Shown here piece by piece: positions 10,707 to 21,076 of a stretch of 64,000 bases of DNA. Position numbers and translations under genes: made by a program. Numbering within the stretch: position 1 is the first letter of the stretch; every line of letters begins with the position of its first letter. The notes under the pieces were generated by a model. It ran no database searches, was not told where the DNA came from, and was given only the letters and a program-made list of their open reading frames with translations. Origin of the DNA: Pseudoips prasinana (lineage: Eukaryota; Arthropoda; Insecta; Lepidoptera; Nolidae); assembly GCA_951640165.1 (NCBI GenBank), contig OX621247.1, forward strand, positions 32,524,001-32,588,000. The letters run 5' to 3'.

Positions 10707-11082
10707 GTGTGTAAGCTGGACAAACGTGTCTCCAGCTGACACATGCCGTAGGGGCAAAACCTGTGATGTTAGGGTTTTAAAATATAGTCCAAAATTTAGC
10801 TCATAATTGGAGCAATGAGAGCCAAAAAATCTAGCCATCACACTTAAATATTATTTAAACTACGATCATAAAACCATGTGCGAGCTGGAGACACGTGTCC
10901 CTGGCTTACACATGTGTATCTTCGTAATTATTTAAGCTACGATTATGTATTATACCTCAAAATTCTGAGCAAAACTGCAGTATTAGGCTCAAAATTTTTC
11001 AAAACCTTAGCTTGAATAGTTTTTGAGCTACGAAGCAATAAGTATGTGTAAGCTGGGGACACGTCACACGGGCTTACACATG
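10707..11082. repeat. Three spaced palindromic motifs inside the left TIR
   Basis: Imperfect palindromes built on GTGTAAGCTGG...ACACGTGTC...CCAGCTTACACATG lie at 10707-10745, 10874-10914 and 11042-11082, about 167 bp apart. The outermost 20 bases of the TIR are a half copy of the same motif. The right arm has matching copies. Regular placement suggests binding sites for a transposase. Confidence 0.7.
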
Positions 11083-11364
11083 GTGAATTACGATAACTAT
11101 ATAAGTTGCAGTTTTCTTTTAAAGATCAAATAACATGTTATAATTGGAGCACACACGAGGCATAATTTCAAATCTCTAGGCCTTTTACTTTCAAAATTAT
11201 AAGCCAAATACGCTTTTCCCGCCAAAATTTTTAAAATATTCGGTCGGGAGTGGTCAACCGCGACGTTGCCGTTCCGTGCATTATACAATTGCTATCGAGT
11301 CTGAACTTTAGCTCTAACATTACAAGAGCTATTTTAATTCGGTCTCGATCATTTAAGCTTTTGT

Positions 11365-11407
11365 AAGGAAAATATTCTTAGACTCCTAGTCTAAGAATAT
11401 TTTCCTT
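11365..11407. repeat. Left-arm-only perfect hairpin (20-bp arms, 3-nt loop)
   Basis: AAGGAAAATATTCTTAGACT, then CCT, then the exact reverse complement. The right arm (about 14437-14461) has a single copy followed by AGGAG, so the second half was added in the left arm only. Confidence 0.85.
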
Positions 11408-11714
11408 CTGCTGTCTCTTAACATTTACATGTTTGAGAAACATTTTGATTTTGACTTGTATAATATACACTTATCAATTAACTATATGTATTTATTGTAA
11501 GTATGTGTACCTATACAAAGTATAGTTCCACCATAAATTAACAACTCAATAATAAATTATCTACACTAAAATTTTGTTATAGCGTGCCGAAGTAAATAAA
11601 ATACTTGTTGGGTTGAACTTCTTACAGAGCGCGCGCGCACGGCTATAACAGTAATTTCTTAGTGCGCTAACAAAATGTTTGATTTTTTGTTCGATTACAA
11701 TCGGCTCTCGTCGG

Positions 11715-13213
11715 CATAATGCATAAAATAGTCTTACACACAGTCAACTAGTATTAAATTTTACAGTTTTGTTTATTACAAACGACTGGAAAGTAGGACT
11801 ACTTATTCGTTATTGTTTTTATATTTCCAAAGGTGCCAGACGAGGTTGTGGCTCACCTGATGAAAAATAATAACCACCACGCCACCCATAGTCAAGTTCA
11901 TGTCTTTGACATTGTGTACAATACAGAGGACAACGCTCTGTCGCATGCTACCAACTATGCTAGCTACGAAAACAAAGTCTTCTCTGTCGCTAGCATAACT
12001 ATTTCTGTCTACCCCTAATGAGCTCTGGCAATCATTGATTACCATCGGTAACATTTCACTGCCGAGATAGTATTGTTTCTGGCTGCGGACTTATGTAGAG
12101 TGATGGTGCCACTCCAAGTATGCGACTCAGTTTCAGCAAGTAACCACAGTGACTGGTCTATTGGTCTAGTCGTTAGTGACCATGACGGCTAAGCCAGAGG
12201 TCGTGGATTCGATTCACACTCAGGACAAGTCGTTATATCATGAACACGATTATTATTTGTTCTGTGTCTCGGTCTAAATTATCATTCATTTTTACTTTGC
12301 TATGTAATAATATAAAGACATTTTAATTGGAATAGCTTTATTTAACAACATGGATTCGTAACGAAAACCGTTCAATTATCATAGTTTTATTATTAATATT
12401 TTTATGGGTATTTACGTACACAATAACAGGTCAGTAGACGGTATAATAAAAGTTTCACTACCTAATAATCCTGCTTGCGCACCAGAGCTTTTTGCCTCAA
12501 TCAGTTTCGACTTATTATAAATAGACTTATAATTCAGAGACAAATATTTCAGGTATTACTTATTAAAACAACAGTGATAACGGTATATTTCATAAAAGGA
12601 ATTAAATTGTTCAATTACAATTTTCACATCAATCAACTTTTAATTACATACATATCACGATTGATCATCAGTTCTTAATTCTCTTTTGACATCTTTTATT
12701 TTATATTTAATAAATAACCCTAACAAATTTTAAATTTAATTTAATGTGATAATACCATAGTTTTACCATTTTGTTTCTCAATACTTACTTCCAAATCATC
12801 GTACGTTAACCATTCTGAGTATCCAACATTACAGTGTAAACACATCTGGGAGAAAATGTTTTATTAAAAATAGTGAGTTGCTCAGGATTTTTTCTATACA
12901 ATTAACATGCATATTAAGTATTCTGAAAACAATGATAAAAGTATATTACTAGTACTACTTTTTTTATATAAACCCTAACCGTTTATAAGCCTTTAATTTT
13001 TAAAATTTAGTTGTTCACATTAAAATACAAGAGAAAAATCTGCCTATACAAACTTACTTTCTATACACGCTATCAATCCACGCTGACCCAAATTAAATTG
13101 TAATTTCTGTCAAAATAGGTTATCGTTGCACCGCACTGCATTATGTGTCGTAACTAAGTACATACTTGTATTTTATTATTTTGAATATAGCTCGGAAGGG
13201 ATATAGTGCGCCG
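11715..13213. other. Interior of fold-back element, left of nested insertion
   Basis: AT-rich with short open frames (e.g. 11803-12054 minus, 12475-12678 plus) that resemble nothing known. The only recognised content is the SINE A fragment at 12152-12285. Confidence 0.5.
12152..12285 (+). repeat. SINE family A, head and start of body
   Basis: TTGGTCTAGTCGTTAGTGAC, GGTCGTGGATTCGATTC and CAGGACAAGTCG match the tRNA-like head and following segment of SINE A. It stops before the 3' tail. Confidence 0.75.
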
Positions 13214-14097
13214 CACACAGGCGAAAAATCCATAAAAGTCGGACAAAACCAAAAAACACAAAAGCATTCAAAAAATTCAGAACTTGTTCTTATCGGCTAA
13301 TCCGATAAACAATGCATGCTAAATGCACAGGTGGCACTGGTTATGTGCCCCCTACGGGTTTTGGTGTCATTCCAAAGTTTGACTTGTTCAACAGCGGATG
13401 TGTTTACGGCGCTCAGAGTGTTACTTAAGTGGTAGCTTTTTCATCATTTGTGTCGTGAAAGTTAAAGTTTTTGTGATGGATTCCCTTCCAGGAGGTAATA
13501 AACATGTATTTTATTTATATTTTTATAAGAATACTTCTGGTTTTTATATTTAAAAAAAATGTTAAAGAAATTAACTATTATTTCGCATGTTCTTGATTTT
13601 CATGAAGGGGTAAAGTGTACCATACGGAACCTCCGGGGTATCTTTCTAGTAAATTTAGAAAATATGAACATTGATTCATAATAGGCAATCATATTTTAAT
13701 GCGTCCGTACGCGACGCTTTAACAAACTTGTCTTTTGAAACTATGACTAGTGATTTTTACCCTCTATTATTTAAATTGTGTAATAAAAGTTCTTTTTTAA
13801 AAAGTTCTTTTTTACACGTACTTATACGTGTAATACGTGCAATGGAAGATACATTTAAAAAATTAATGGTGTCTTCCGATCCTTTTATAACTGGTTTAAG
13901 AAAATTAGTTGGTAAAAAATCGGATCCATTGTGTACAGATGTATTAACTATGTTAGACGAATCTGGTATTAAATAATTTTTGACAAAAAAAATTTCTACG
14001 TTGTTTTATTTACATATAATTCCATATTTAAGCGTTTCCTATAATATTAAAACCCATTTAGGTTTTGCCCGACTTTTATTGATTTTTCGCCTGTGTG
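13214..14097. mobile_element. Transib-like non-autonomous DNA transposon (5-bp CGCCG duplication)
   Basis: The 884-bp element has 37-bp terminal inverted repeats (35/37 matching) beginning CACACAGGCGAAAAATC. It is flanked on both sides by CGCCG (13209-13213 and 14098-14102). A GC-rich 5-bp duplication with CAC termini is the signature of the Transib superfamily, the group related to RAG1. The termini also look like recombination signal sequences: CACACAG, 22 bases, then ACAAAACCA on the left. A CACTA element (3-bp duplication) fits less well. There is no complete transposase inside, only one 101-aa frame. It is nested in the interior of the fold-back element. Confidence 0.6.
13671..13976 (+). 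pseudogene. Unassigned ORF inside the Transib-like element
   Basis: An open frame of 101 codons starts at TTG, with a stop six bases upstream, and ends naturally at TAA. The protein reads as helical and basic, with SSFLKSSFLHVLIRVI and a C-terminal GLRKLVGKKSDPLCTDVLTM. I do not recognise the family. A short ATG frame upstream (13475, MDSLPGG then GTAATA, a possible splice donor) may be a first exon, but the reading phases do not join simply. It may be a remnant of the autonomous partner's coding region or captured host sequence. Confidence 0.35.
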
Positions 14098-14132
14098 CGC
14101 CGTTGCCGTTCCGCGCGCTTGAATAGTTGCCA

Positions 14133-15254
14133 GCCGACGAGAGCCGATGATACTCGAACAAAAATCTAACATTTTTAGCGCACTAAGAAATTACTGTTAT
14201 AGCCGTGCGCGCGCGCTCTGTAAGAAGTTCAACCCAACAAGTATTTTATTTACTTCGGGACGCTATAACAAAATTTTAAGGTAGATAATTTATTTTTGAG
14301 TTGTTAATTTATGGTGGAACTATACTTTTTATAGGTACACATACTTACAGTAAATACATATAGTTAATGGATAAGTGTACATACAAGTCAAAATCAAAAT
14401 ATTTCTCATACATGTAAATGTTAAGAGACAGCAGCTCCTAGTCTAAGAATATTTTCCTTACAAAAGCTTAAATGATCGAGACCGAATTAAAATAACTCTT
14501 GTAATGTTAGAGCTAAAGTTCAGACTCGATAGCAATTGTATAATGCACGGAACGGCAACGTCGCGGTTGACCGCTCCCGACCGAATATTTTAAAAATTTT
14601 GGCGGGAAAAGCGTATTTGGCTTATAATTTTGAAAGTAAAAGGCCTAGAGATTTGAAATTATGCCTCGTGTGTGCTCCAATTATAACATGTTATTTGATC
14701 TTTAAAAGAAAACTGCAACTTATATAGTTATCGTAATTCACCATGTGTAAGCCCGTGTGACGTGTCCCCAGCTTACACATACTTATTGCTTCGTAGCTCA
14801 AAAACTATTCAAGCTAAGGTTTTGAAAAATTTTGAGCCTAATACTGCAGTTTTGCTCAGAATTTTGAGGTATAATACATAATCGTAGCTTAAATAATTAC
14901 GAAGATACACATGTGTAAGCCAGGGACACGTGTCTCCAGCTCGCACATGGTTTTATGATCGTAGTTTAAATAATATTTGAGTGTGATGGCTAGATTTTTT
15001 GGCTCTCATTGCTCCAATTATGAGCTAAATTTTGGACTATATTGTAAAACCCTAACATCACAGGTTTTGCCCCTACGGCATGTGTCAGCTGGAGACACGT
15101 TTGTCCAGCTTACACACATTTAACAAATCATAGAAACGAAGTTGTGATTGCTCTAATTCTATGACTGAAACTTTAAATTGCTCAAATTATGCTTTAAAAT
15201 ATAGCATACTTAGAATTTCGATTATAACAATGAGGAAGCTGGGGACACGCACAT
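14133..15254 (-). repeat. Right terminal inverted repeat of fold-back element
   Basis: Reverse complement of 10570-11714 with small differences. It ends GGGGACACGCACAT next to the duplication AACACACGC. Confidence 0.85.
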
Positions 15255-15263
15255 AACACACGC
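15255..15263. repeat. Right 9-bp target-site duplication
   Basis: AACACACGC, identical to 10561-10569. Confidence 0.8.
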
Positions 15264-15483
15264 CCGTAATCCAAGGATATTGAAAGTCAAATCAAAATTT
15301 GGATGACAACTGCAGTCCAGATGGATGGCAACAATCAAGGCCACCTCTGTTGGGACGCTGCATTACATCCGTCTAACACGATTAAATTAACAGTTTTTTT
15401 TTACAATTGTCATGTCTCCTTATATCGTTAGCTAGCACTGTCCCTCTCGCTATTTTAATGTACACTTTTATATTAGTTAAGGG

Positions 15484-15733
15484 TACAATAAATAAATAAA
15501 AAAGGTTTTTATTCACGTAGACTTTAAAAAAGCGCTTGTAAATAGTCAGAACATGTTTGTAGTAATATAGTTGTATACATTAGATATTATTTCTAGTAAC
15601 ATAGATATTTAGGTACATCTTGTATGAAAACATTTATAAAATTTATTTTATTACAGAAATGATATTTAGCTAGCTCGTATCAAGTTATTGTCAAGAGATT
15701 ATGTTTAATTATCTAGTTTAAGTCTAATATTTT
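15484..15733 (-). mobile_element. 3' end of the host LINE(-), cut off by insertion of LINE(+)
   Basis: Reverse complement of the last ~250 bases of the LINE 3' UTR seen at 21500-21753, including GTGAATAAAAACC and an (ATTT)n tail (here AATAAATAAATAAAAAAGG on the plus strand). The rest of the same LINE(-) continues at 27945 onward after the inserted LINE(+). TATTTT at 15728-15733 repeats at 21754-21759 as the target duplication. Confidence 0.75.
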
Positions 15734-15744
15734 GTTGTAGTCCG

Positions 15745-16416
15745 GTGGGTCTCCCTATTAATACAACGGTGACCATTGATTTGACTGGGGATGACTGTGT
15801 AGACTGCCAGCCAAGCGTTAATTCCTTATGTAGTGACAAGCTAAAACAATACATACTTGAACTAAGTAAAGAACGTAGGGCATTATTAAACAAATTAGAA
15901 AATTATGAAATTAAATTAGAGGATAGCAAACTAATTTATGAAAAAGATACTCAGTGTTTGCTTTCTGAGATAAAAACTCTTGAGAAGTCCCTAGCAATCT
16001 CATATCACAGTTGCCAGTCATACAAAAATGAAATGCAATTGCTAGCTGGAAAGTGTAATCCTGAAATTAATAGGACATTGGAACCGATTAACACCAGTAG
16101 TGCAGTAGTGGAGTCATACACACAGCTGGGATCAGAGTCACCAGTATCTCCACAAAATGACATTACTAAACATAGCTCCATACTGTATTCCGATGAAATG
16201 GGTAAGGGCCTTGGTACCTTGCTTTGTAATAAGCTGAGTTGTTCCTTTGTCAACTATTGTATGCCAGGATTACATTATAAAGATATAATACATAAATTAA
16301 TTCAGAATAAACACAGTGCCAAATCATGTATAACTCTACTAGTTTTTAGTACTACTAGTTTTTGGTTAGCCATTATAGTGATAAATTTATATTTTTGGAC
16401 ACAAATAGTTTTATAG
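15745..16416 (+). CDS. LINE ORF1, coiled-coil protein
   Basis: 223 codons, opened by GTG with no ATG upstream in frame, so the 5' end of ORF1 may be missing. Residues ~30-95 are rich in L, E and K with heptad-like spacing (e.g. KLKQYILELSKERRALLNKL), suggesting a coiled coil, as in ORF1 proteins that trimerise and bind element RNA. The C-terminal ~25 residues are hydrophobic (FSTTSFWLAIIVINLYFW), which is unusual for an ORF1 protein and may mark a membrane segment or frame drift. The downstream part from position 16100 is repeated at 22291. A function in RNA binding is inferred only from position. Confidence 0.5.
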   Translation: MGLPINTTVTIDLTGDDCVDCQPSVNSLCSDKLKQYILELSKERRALLNKLENYEIKLEDSKLIYEKDTQCLLSEIKTLEKSLAISYHSCQSYKNEMQLLAGKCNPEINRTLEPINTSSAVVESYTQLGSESPVSPQNDITKHSSILYSDEMGKGLGTLLCNKLSCSFVNYCMPGLHYKDIIHKLIQNKHSAKSCITLLVFSTTSFWLAIIVINLYFWTQIVL

Positions 16417-16594
16417 ATTCTTGTAGGGTAACCATGAGTACAGTTACTGTCTCAAGAAAATTTTTGAACATACTTGCAAGTTTAGTAGCGGCACATATTA
16501 ACTCAGTCATAAGTAGTATGATGAAGTCACTTTTTATACCATCTTTTAGTAATGTTATTAAAATCAATTTAGTCAGTAGTTTAAACATGTAAGC

Positions 16595-17257
16595 ATGACA
16601 ATAGAGAAGTGTGATAACTTTCTAATTCTATCACATCAAAATATAAACCGCTTCTCTGGCAAAATTCTAGACATAGAACTTTTTAATGAAAATTATGAAA
16701 TAGATATCCTTTGTTTTACAGAAACATGGCTGAAGGCACACAAGATGGCTTTTAGTGTCTGTGGCTATAGGGTCGCCAGCTTTAATAATAGGGTTTCGGC
16801 AGAGGGTGGTGGAGTACTGATACTACTTCGAGACCAAATTAAATTTAAAGAACGTAAAGATATATGCCAACTATCTATTGAGCGTGTGTGTGAGGTGGCA
16901 TGTGTAGAGACGCAGTTTTATTGTATAATATGTGTGTATAGACCACCAGCATCCGATTTAAAGCTTTTTACAGCAACAATAGAAGACATTCTTAGGAAAA
17001 TTAAAAGTAAAAAAAAAATCCTTGTATGTGGTGATTTTAATATGAACATTTTAGCAGATTCACCTGAAATAAACATATTTCTATCTGTATTTCGGTCCTT
17101 TAACCTTAAATGCTTGTTCTCTGAGGCCACGAGAGTCACACCCACATCTGCTACTTGCATTGATAACATAATTACCAACTTTGATGTCTCTGAGAAGTGT
17201 TTGGTGGCTGGTGTTCGCTCTGACCATAAATGCCAAATAGTAAAGATAAAAAAATGA
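16595..17257 (+). pseudogene. LINE ORF2, endonuclease domain (copy 1)
   Basis: ATG at 16595 begins a 220-codon frame encoding an apurinic/apyrimidinic-type endonuclease: HQNIN near residue 15, the metal-binding Glu in FTETW (E43), VYRPP near 115, CGDFNMN (D147, N149), SATCIDN near 187 and the terminal SDH (209-211). All catalytic positions are present. The frame ends at a TGA just after an A-run (about 17248-17254). Removing one A joins it to the reverse-transcriptase frame, so this is a one-base frameshift in a formerly continuous ORF2. Confidence 0.85.
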
Positions 17258-19297
17258 GATAAATATAAATAAACAAAAAATTAGTTTTAGACCTTTAACA
17301 AAATCTAATTTGGGAAAGTTCAGTAACAACCTGGAGAATAGTTTGTGCCATCTATTGCCAAACAAAAGTAACCCTAACGATATGTACACTACATTATTCC
17401 ACTTTATTTGCAAAGAATTTAATAAAGCTTGTAAAATAAAAAACATAACGGTTGACAGTAATAAGATAAAATTTAGTTCTTGGGCAACTCAAGGCATTAG
17501 ACTGAGTAGAGATTTTTTATATGAGTTGTATGACAGAAGGTCCTATAACCCTGATGTCAATTTTATTAATTATGTTAGAAATTATTCAAAAATTTTTAAA
17601 AAGGTTTGCATTCAAGCTAAATCTTTATATATAAGAGATAAAATTAAAAAATCTGATAATAAAATAAAATCAGCTTGGCAAATAATTAATACTGAAACTG
17701 TTAAAAGTAGATCAAGAGATCAAACATTAGTATTGAATATTGGTGATGAACTGGTTTCAGACAAGCTTACCATTGCCAATTTTTTAGCTGCTTTTTTTGC
17801 AAATATACCCGTGGATATTACTAAGTGTCTCACATCATCACCAGATGTGGCTGAACTCTTTTTAAATCAAAGCGTAAAACAAACTGTACCTAACTTTAGT
17901 TTTGAAACCGTAACAAGTGATGATATTATAAAAGCTTTTAAGAGTATTAAAAGGAAAGGCACAGAAGATTTGTGGGGACTGTCTGTTAAAGCAATTGAAT
18001 CAATCATACTAAACATTGCTACAATCCTTGCAGCCATCTTCAATGGCTGTATAAGTGATGGTGTCTTTCCCGATTTAATGAAAATAAGTAAGATAATACC
18101 CATTTTCAAGGCAGGTAGTTCAAAAAATGCCACGAATTATAGGCCTATCTCAATACTGCCAGCTTTAAGTAAAATATTTGAAAAGCTGATGCTCAGCCAA
18201 ATGTTGTCGCACTTTAACGTGAATGAGATATTGCATAACAAGCAGTTCGGGTTTACAAGGGGCCGCTCTACTCAGGATGCAGGTTGCACATTAATTAGGT
18301 CAATATTGGAGGCTTGGGAGGGATCACAGGATGCGCTGGGAGTTTTCTGTGATCTCTCTAAGGCTTTCGATTGCGTTGATCATCGTACGCTCGTTGTTAA
18401 ACTGAAGTACTATGGAATATCTGGCACATCTCTTGATCTTGTGATGTCCTATTTATCGGGGCGACAACAGATGGTTTCGATAGGCGGTGTCACTTCGGCA
18501 CGTCATCCTGTGAAAATGGGGGTGCCCCAGGGGTCTATATTGGGCCCATTTTTATTTCTAGTTTATATAAATGATCTCCCTTATCTGGTAGAGAAGGTAT
18601 CAGAGATAGTTTTGTTCGCTGATGATACGTCGCTCATATTTAAAGTAAATTGAAAGGATAAAGATCTTATTGAGCATAATAAAACACTCAGCTTTATATC
18701 AGAATGGTTTTCGGCAAATAATCTCTTGTTAAATGCAGGGAAAACTAAATGCATCAGGTTCTCATTGCCGAATGTGACTCAAATTGTACCAACAGTTGCA
18801 CTTAATGCGAAAATATTAGATTTAGTCCCATCGACCGTATTTTTAGGATTGACACTTGATTCAAAATTGCAATGGGGTCCTCAGTTTGAAAAGTTAGCAG
18901 GTAAATTAAGTTCGGCTTCCTATGCTGTCTGGAAAATAAGGCAATTGTCAGATGAACAAACTGCTAGATTAGTGTATTTCGCGTACTTTCATAGCATTAT
19001 GTCGTATGGCATTCTGCTGTGGGGTTCGGCGGCTGACATAGGTACTATTTTTGTATTGCAGAAAAGAGCAGTCAGAGCCATTTATGGTTTAGGCAGTCGC
19101 GATTCTTTGCGAAATTTGTTTAAAGAAATAAATATACTTACTGTGCCATCGGAATATATATATCAGAATATAATGTTTGTTAGAAAAAATATTCATAATT
19201 ATAAAAAGAAAAGTGAACTGCATAATATAAATACTAGGAATAAAAACAAACTAGCCATGCCAGGCTTTAGAGTAAGCAAAACTAATAAATCATTTTT
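17258..19297 (+). pseudogene. LINE ORF2, reverse transcriptase domain (copy 1), with in-frame TGA
   Basis: The frame at 17310-18653 carries the reverse-transcriptase blocks: NYRPISILPALSKIFEKL, KQFGFTRGRSTQDA, FCDLSKAFDCVDH, GVPQGSILGPFLFLVYINDL and the catalytic FADD (residues 436-439 of this frame; F in place of the commoner Y). A TGA at 18651-18653 interrupts it. The same frame resumes with the thumb region (18726 onward: NNLLLNAGKTKC, FLGLTLDSKLQW) and continues to 19297. There a DNA transposon splits it inside the C-terminal NTRNK...KSF region. It cannot make a full protein without readthrough. Confidence 0.85.
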
Positions 19298-20876
19298 GGG
19301 ACAGGCTCAAATTTTTTGCGCATATTGTAAAAATTTGGTGTCGGTATAGTTTAACTAAATAAAAAAAAACGAAAAGTATAAAAAATTATATTATTTCTCA
19401 AACTTAGAGAAACTTTGTTATTTTTCCTACATATATTATTTTTTCCATCCGGGTAATCCTATTATATAATTTAGTACATAAAAAATAAAAAAGGTTCTTT
19501 TTTTCTCCCATACAATTTTTTTGTGTCTGCATACGCCCACTCCTTACAAATCATTTCACAATTTTTGTTTTAATCTCTGCAACCTTTTATTTCCGTATAT
19601 ATCTTATTCTATGGAATACAACTGACGAAATTAAACTGTAACAGCTATAATACAACAAAGCGTATTAATAATATTATCAATGTTAGATGTCTCTGAACTT
19701 TTTTTCCGTTGTAACACGACAGGTTGTGCGACGCGATATTTTTGGACTGGTTAAATTTTATGCCATGACGAATTCATTTATTTAAAGTGGCAACACTGGC
19801 TCACAATATTTGATACATTTCTGAACGATTCCGCCATTTGGTGTCGTATCATTTGGGAGAAAGTGGTGAAGCACGCGGATGTTCATTAAAAAATTGTAAG
19901 TTAAATTCTTTTGTATTGACGTTAAGTGAATAGATATCTTGAATTTCCGCTTTAAATCCTGTAAATCAACTATTGTTCTACTGAAATATAACACTGCACA
20001 AGAGGTACGTCTAGTATTTTTGGTGTTATGATTTTTTTTAGGTTCGATCGTGTCGAAATTTTGTTCCCTTGTGCGACGTTGTGATACGAATTGTGCTACG
20101 TGTCACAACAGAATTTATAAAGGTAAGTGTAGATCATTGTTTTTATTTTTTTTTAACCTATCCTAACTTTAATATTAATAAATAGCTTTTATTTACTTTC
20201 GCTAGTCCCGGTTTCTGTAATGAAATTTTGCAAGTTAAATTCGAGCCAATTGAGTTGGCATTTTGTTGTTGATTACTTGAATAAACTTTTACATAGTAAG
20301 TATTGGTTACCTATTTATTTTTATTTATTACTTTCAAGATGTCTATGTCTGAGGCGGAATAGTGTCGAAGGTACCGAGAAAAATTATAACAGAGTAATGC
20401 GGCAAAATATGAAGATTTGAAAAAAAGAATAATGAAAGAACAAAAGCCATAAAAATGAAAATTGCTGAATTAAATGAAGATGAAAAAATTGAGGTCAGAA
20501 AGCAGTGGCGGGAATCAAAGCGTAATAAAAAAACATGAAGCTCCATCCCAATCCGCAAATGATAAAGAGACAAAATGTCGTAATTTCTATATCTAGGTTT
20601 TCTTTTTAAATGATACTCGTAGTCATATGCCATTAGGTATAATAAATTTTATTATCATTAAATAAAAATACCTTCTTAAGAATAATATTTTTATTTTATT
20701 TTAAAACTATGTTTTTTAATAAAAATATATATTTTTGAAATATTTTAAAAAATTGCACTCCGTGGTAGTTATGTGTACTAAGGTTTACAAATTCCGTTGT
20801 AACACATTAGTTCAGTTGTAACACGTTCCGTTGTGATCTCCTTTGTGCGATAGCGCAAAAATTTTGAGCCTTACCC
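19298..20876. mobile_element. Unclassified DNA transposon nested in LINE ORF2 (copy 1)
   Basis: The 1,579-bp insertion begins GGGACAGGCTCAAATTTTTT and ends with the near reverse complement (…TTTTGAGCCTTACCC). TTTT is duplicated: the empty site is visible in LINE(-) at about 30833, where ORF2 reads straight through. The subterminal regions repeat CCGTTGTAACAC several times. A 4-bp duplication with GGG termini does not clearly fit a named superfamily. The frames at 20220-20420 (plus) and 20343-20633 (minus) are not recognised. Confidence 0.65.
20340..20535 (+). pseudogene. Broken coding remnant inside the 1.58-kb DNA transposon
   Basis: ATGTCTGAGGCGGAA then TAG, followed by text translating to CRRYREK, AKYEDLKKR and, in another frame, EDEKIEVRKQWRESKRNKK. 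Basic CRxYRxK segments of this sort occur in insect proteins linked to transposons, but I cannot name the family. Several stops and frameshifts show decay. Confidence 0.35.
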
Positions 20877-21076
20877 TTTTAGGAAATTGTATTAGGTTTT
20901 ATAACAAGCTTCCTACTCAAATTACTGATCTGCCTGACACAAGTTTTAAAACACATATTAAACGTATACTTATGGCTAGGGGTTATTACACCACTAAAGA
21001 GTACATCGATGACAAAGACGTCTGGCTCTCACTTCCTACCTGCACATTGCTCGCTGGAGATCTTGTAGCCATATAG
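20877..21076 (+). pseudogene. LINE ORF2 C-terminus after the transposon insertion (copy 1)
   Basis: Continues ORF2 with GNCIRFYNKLPTQITDLP, KTHIKRILMARGYYT and ends at TAG (21074-21076). The intact join is seen on the minus strand at 30630-30930. The adjacent frame from 20843 is only an artefact of the transposon junction. Confidence 0.8.

Larger units (their letters stand above)
10570..11714 (+). repeat. Left terminal inverted repeat of fold-back element
   Basis: Pairs with 14133-15254 across the whole length at high identity, with small indels. The inner part includes CAGAGCGCGCGCGCACGGC and ends CGGCTCTCGTCGGC. It carries an extra hairpin (11365-11407) that the right arm lacks. Confidence 0.85.
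10570..15254. mobile_element. Long-TIR fold-back / MULE-like DNA transposon, non-autonomous
   Basis: The element is bounded by ~1.1-kb inverted repeats (10570-11714 and 14133-15254), both with outer end ATGTGCGTGTCCCCAGCTT, and by a perfect 9-bp direct repeat. Long inverted repeats with 9-bp duplications are typical of Mutator-like elements and of Drosophila-type fold-back elements. The interior (11715-14132) has no transposase; it holds a SINE A fragment and a nested 884-bp Transib-like element. It must therefore have moved in trans. The 63-aa frames at 11097-11288 (minus) and 14536-14727 (plus) are the same sequence in the two arms, not genes. Confidence 0.8.

Noticed and set aside
11097..11288. 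63-aa ORF conserved with 14536-14727
   Set aside because: The conservation is due to both lying in the two arms of one inverted repeat; it is not a coding family.
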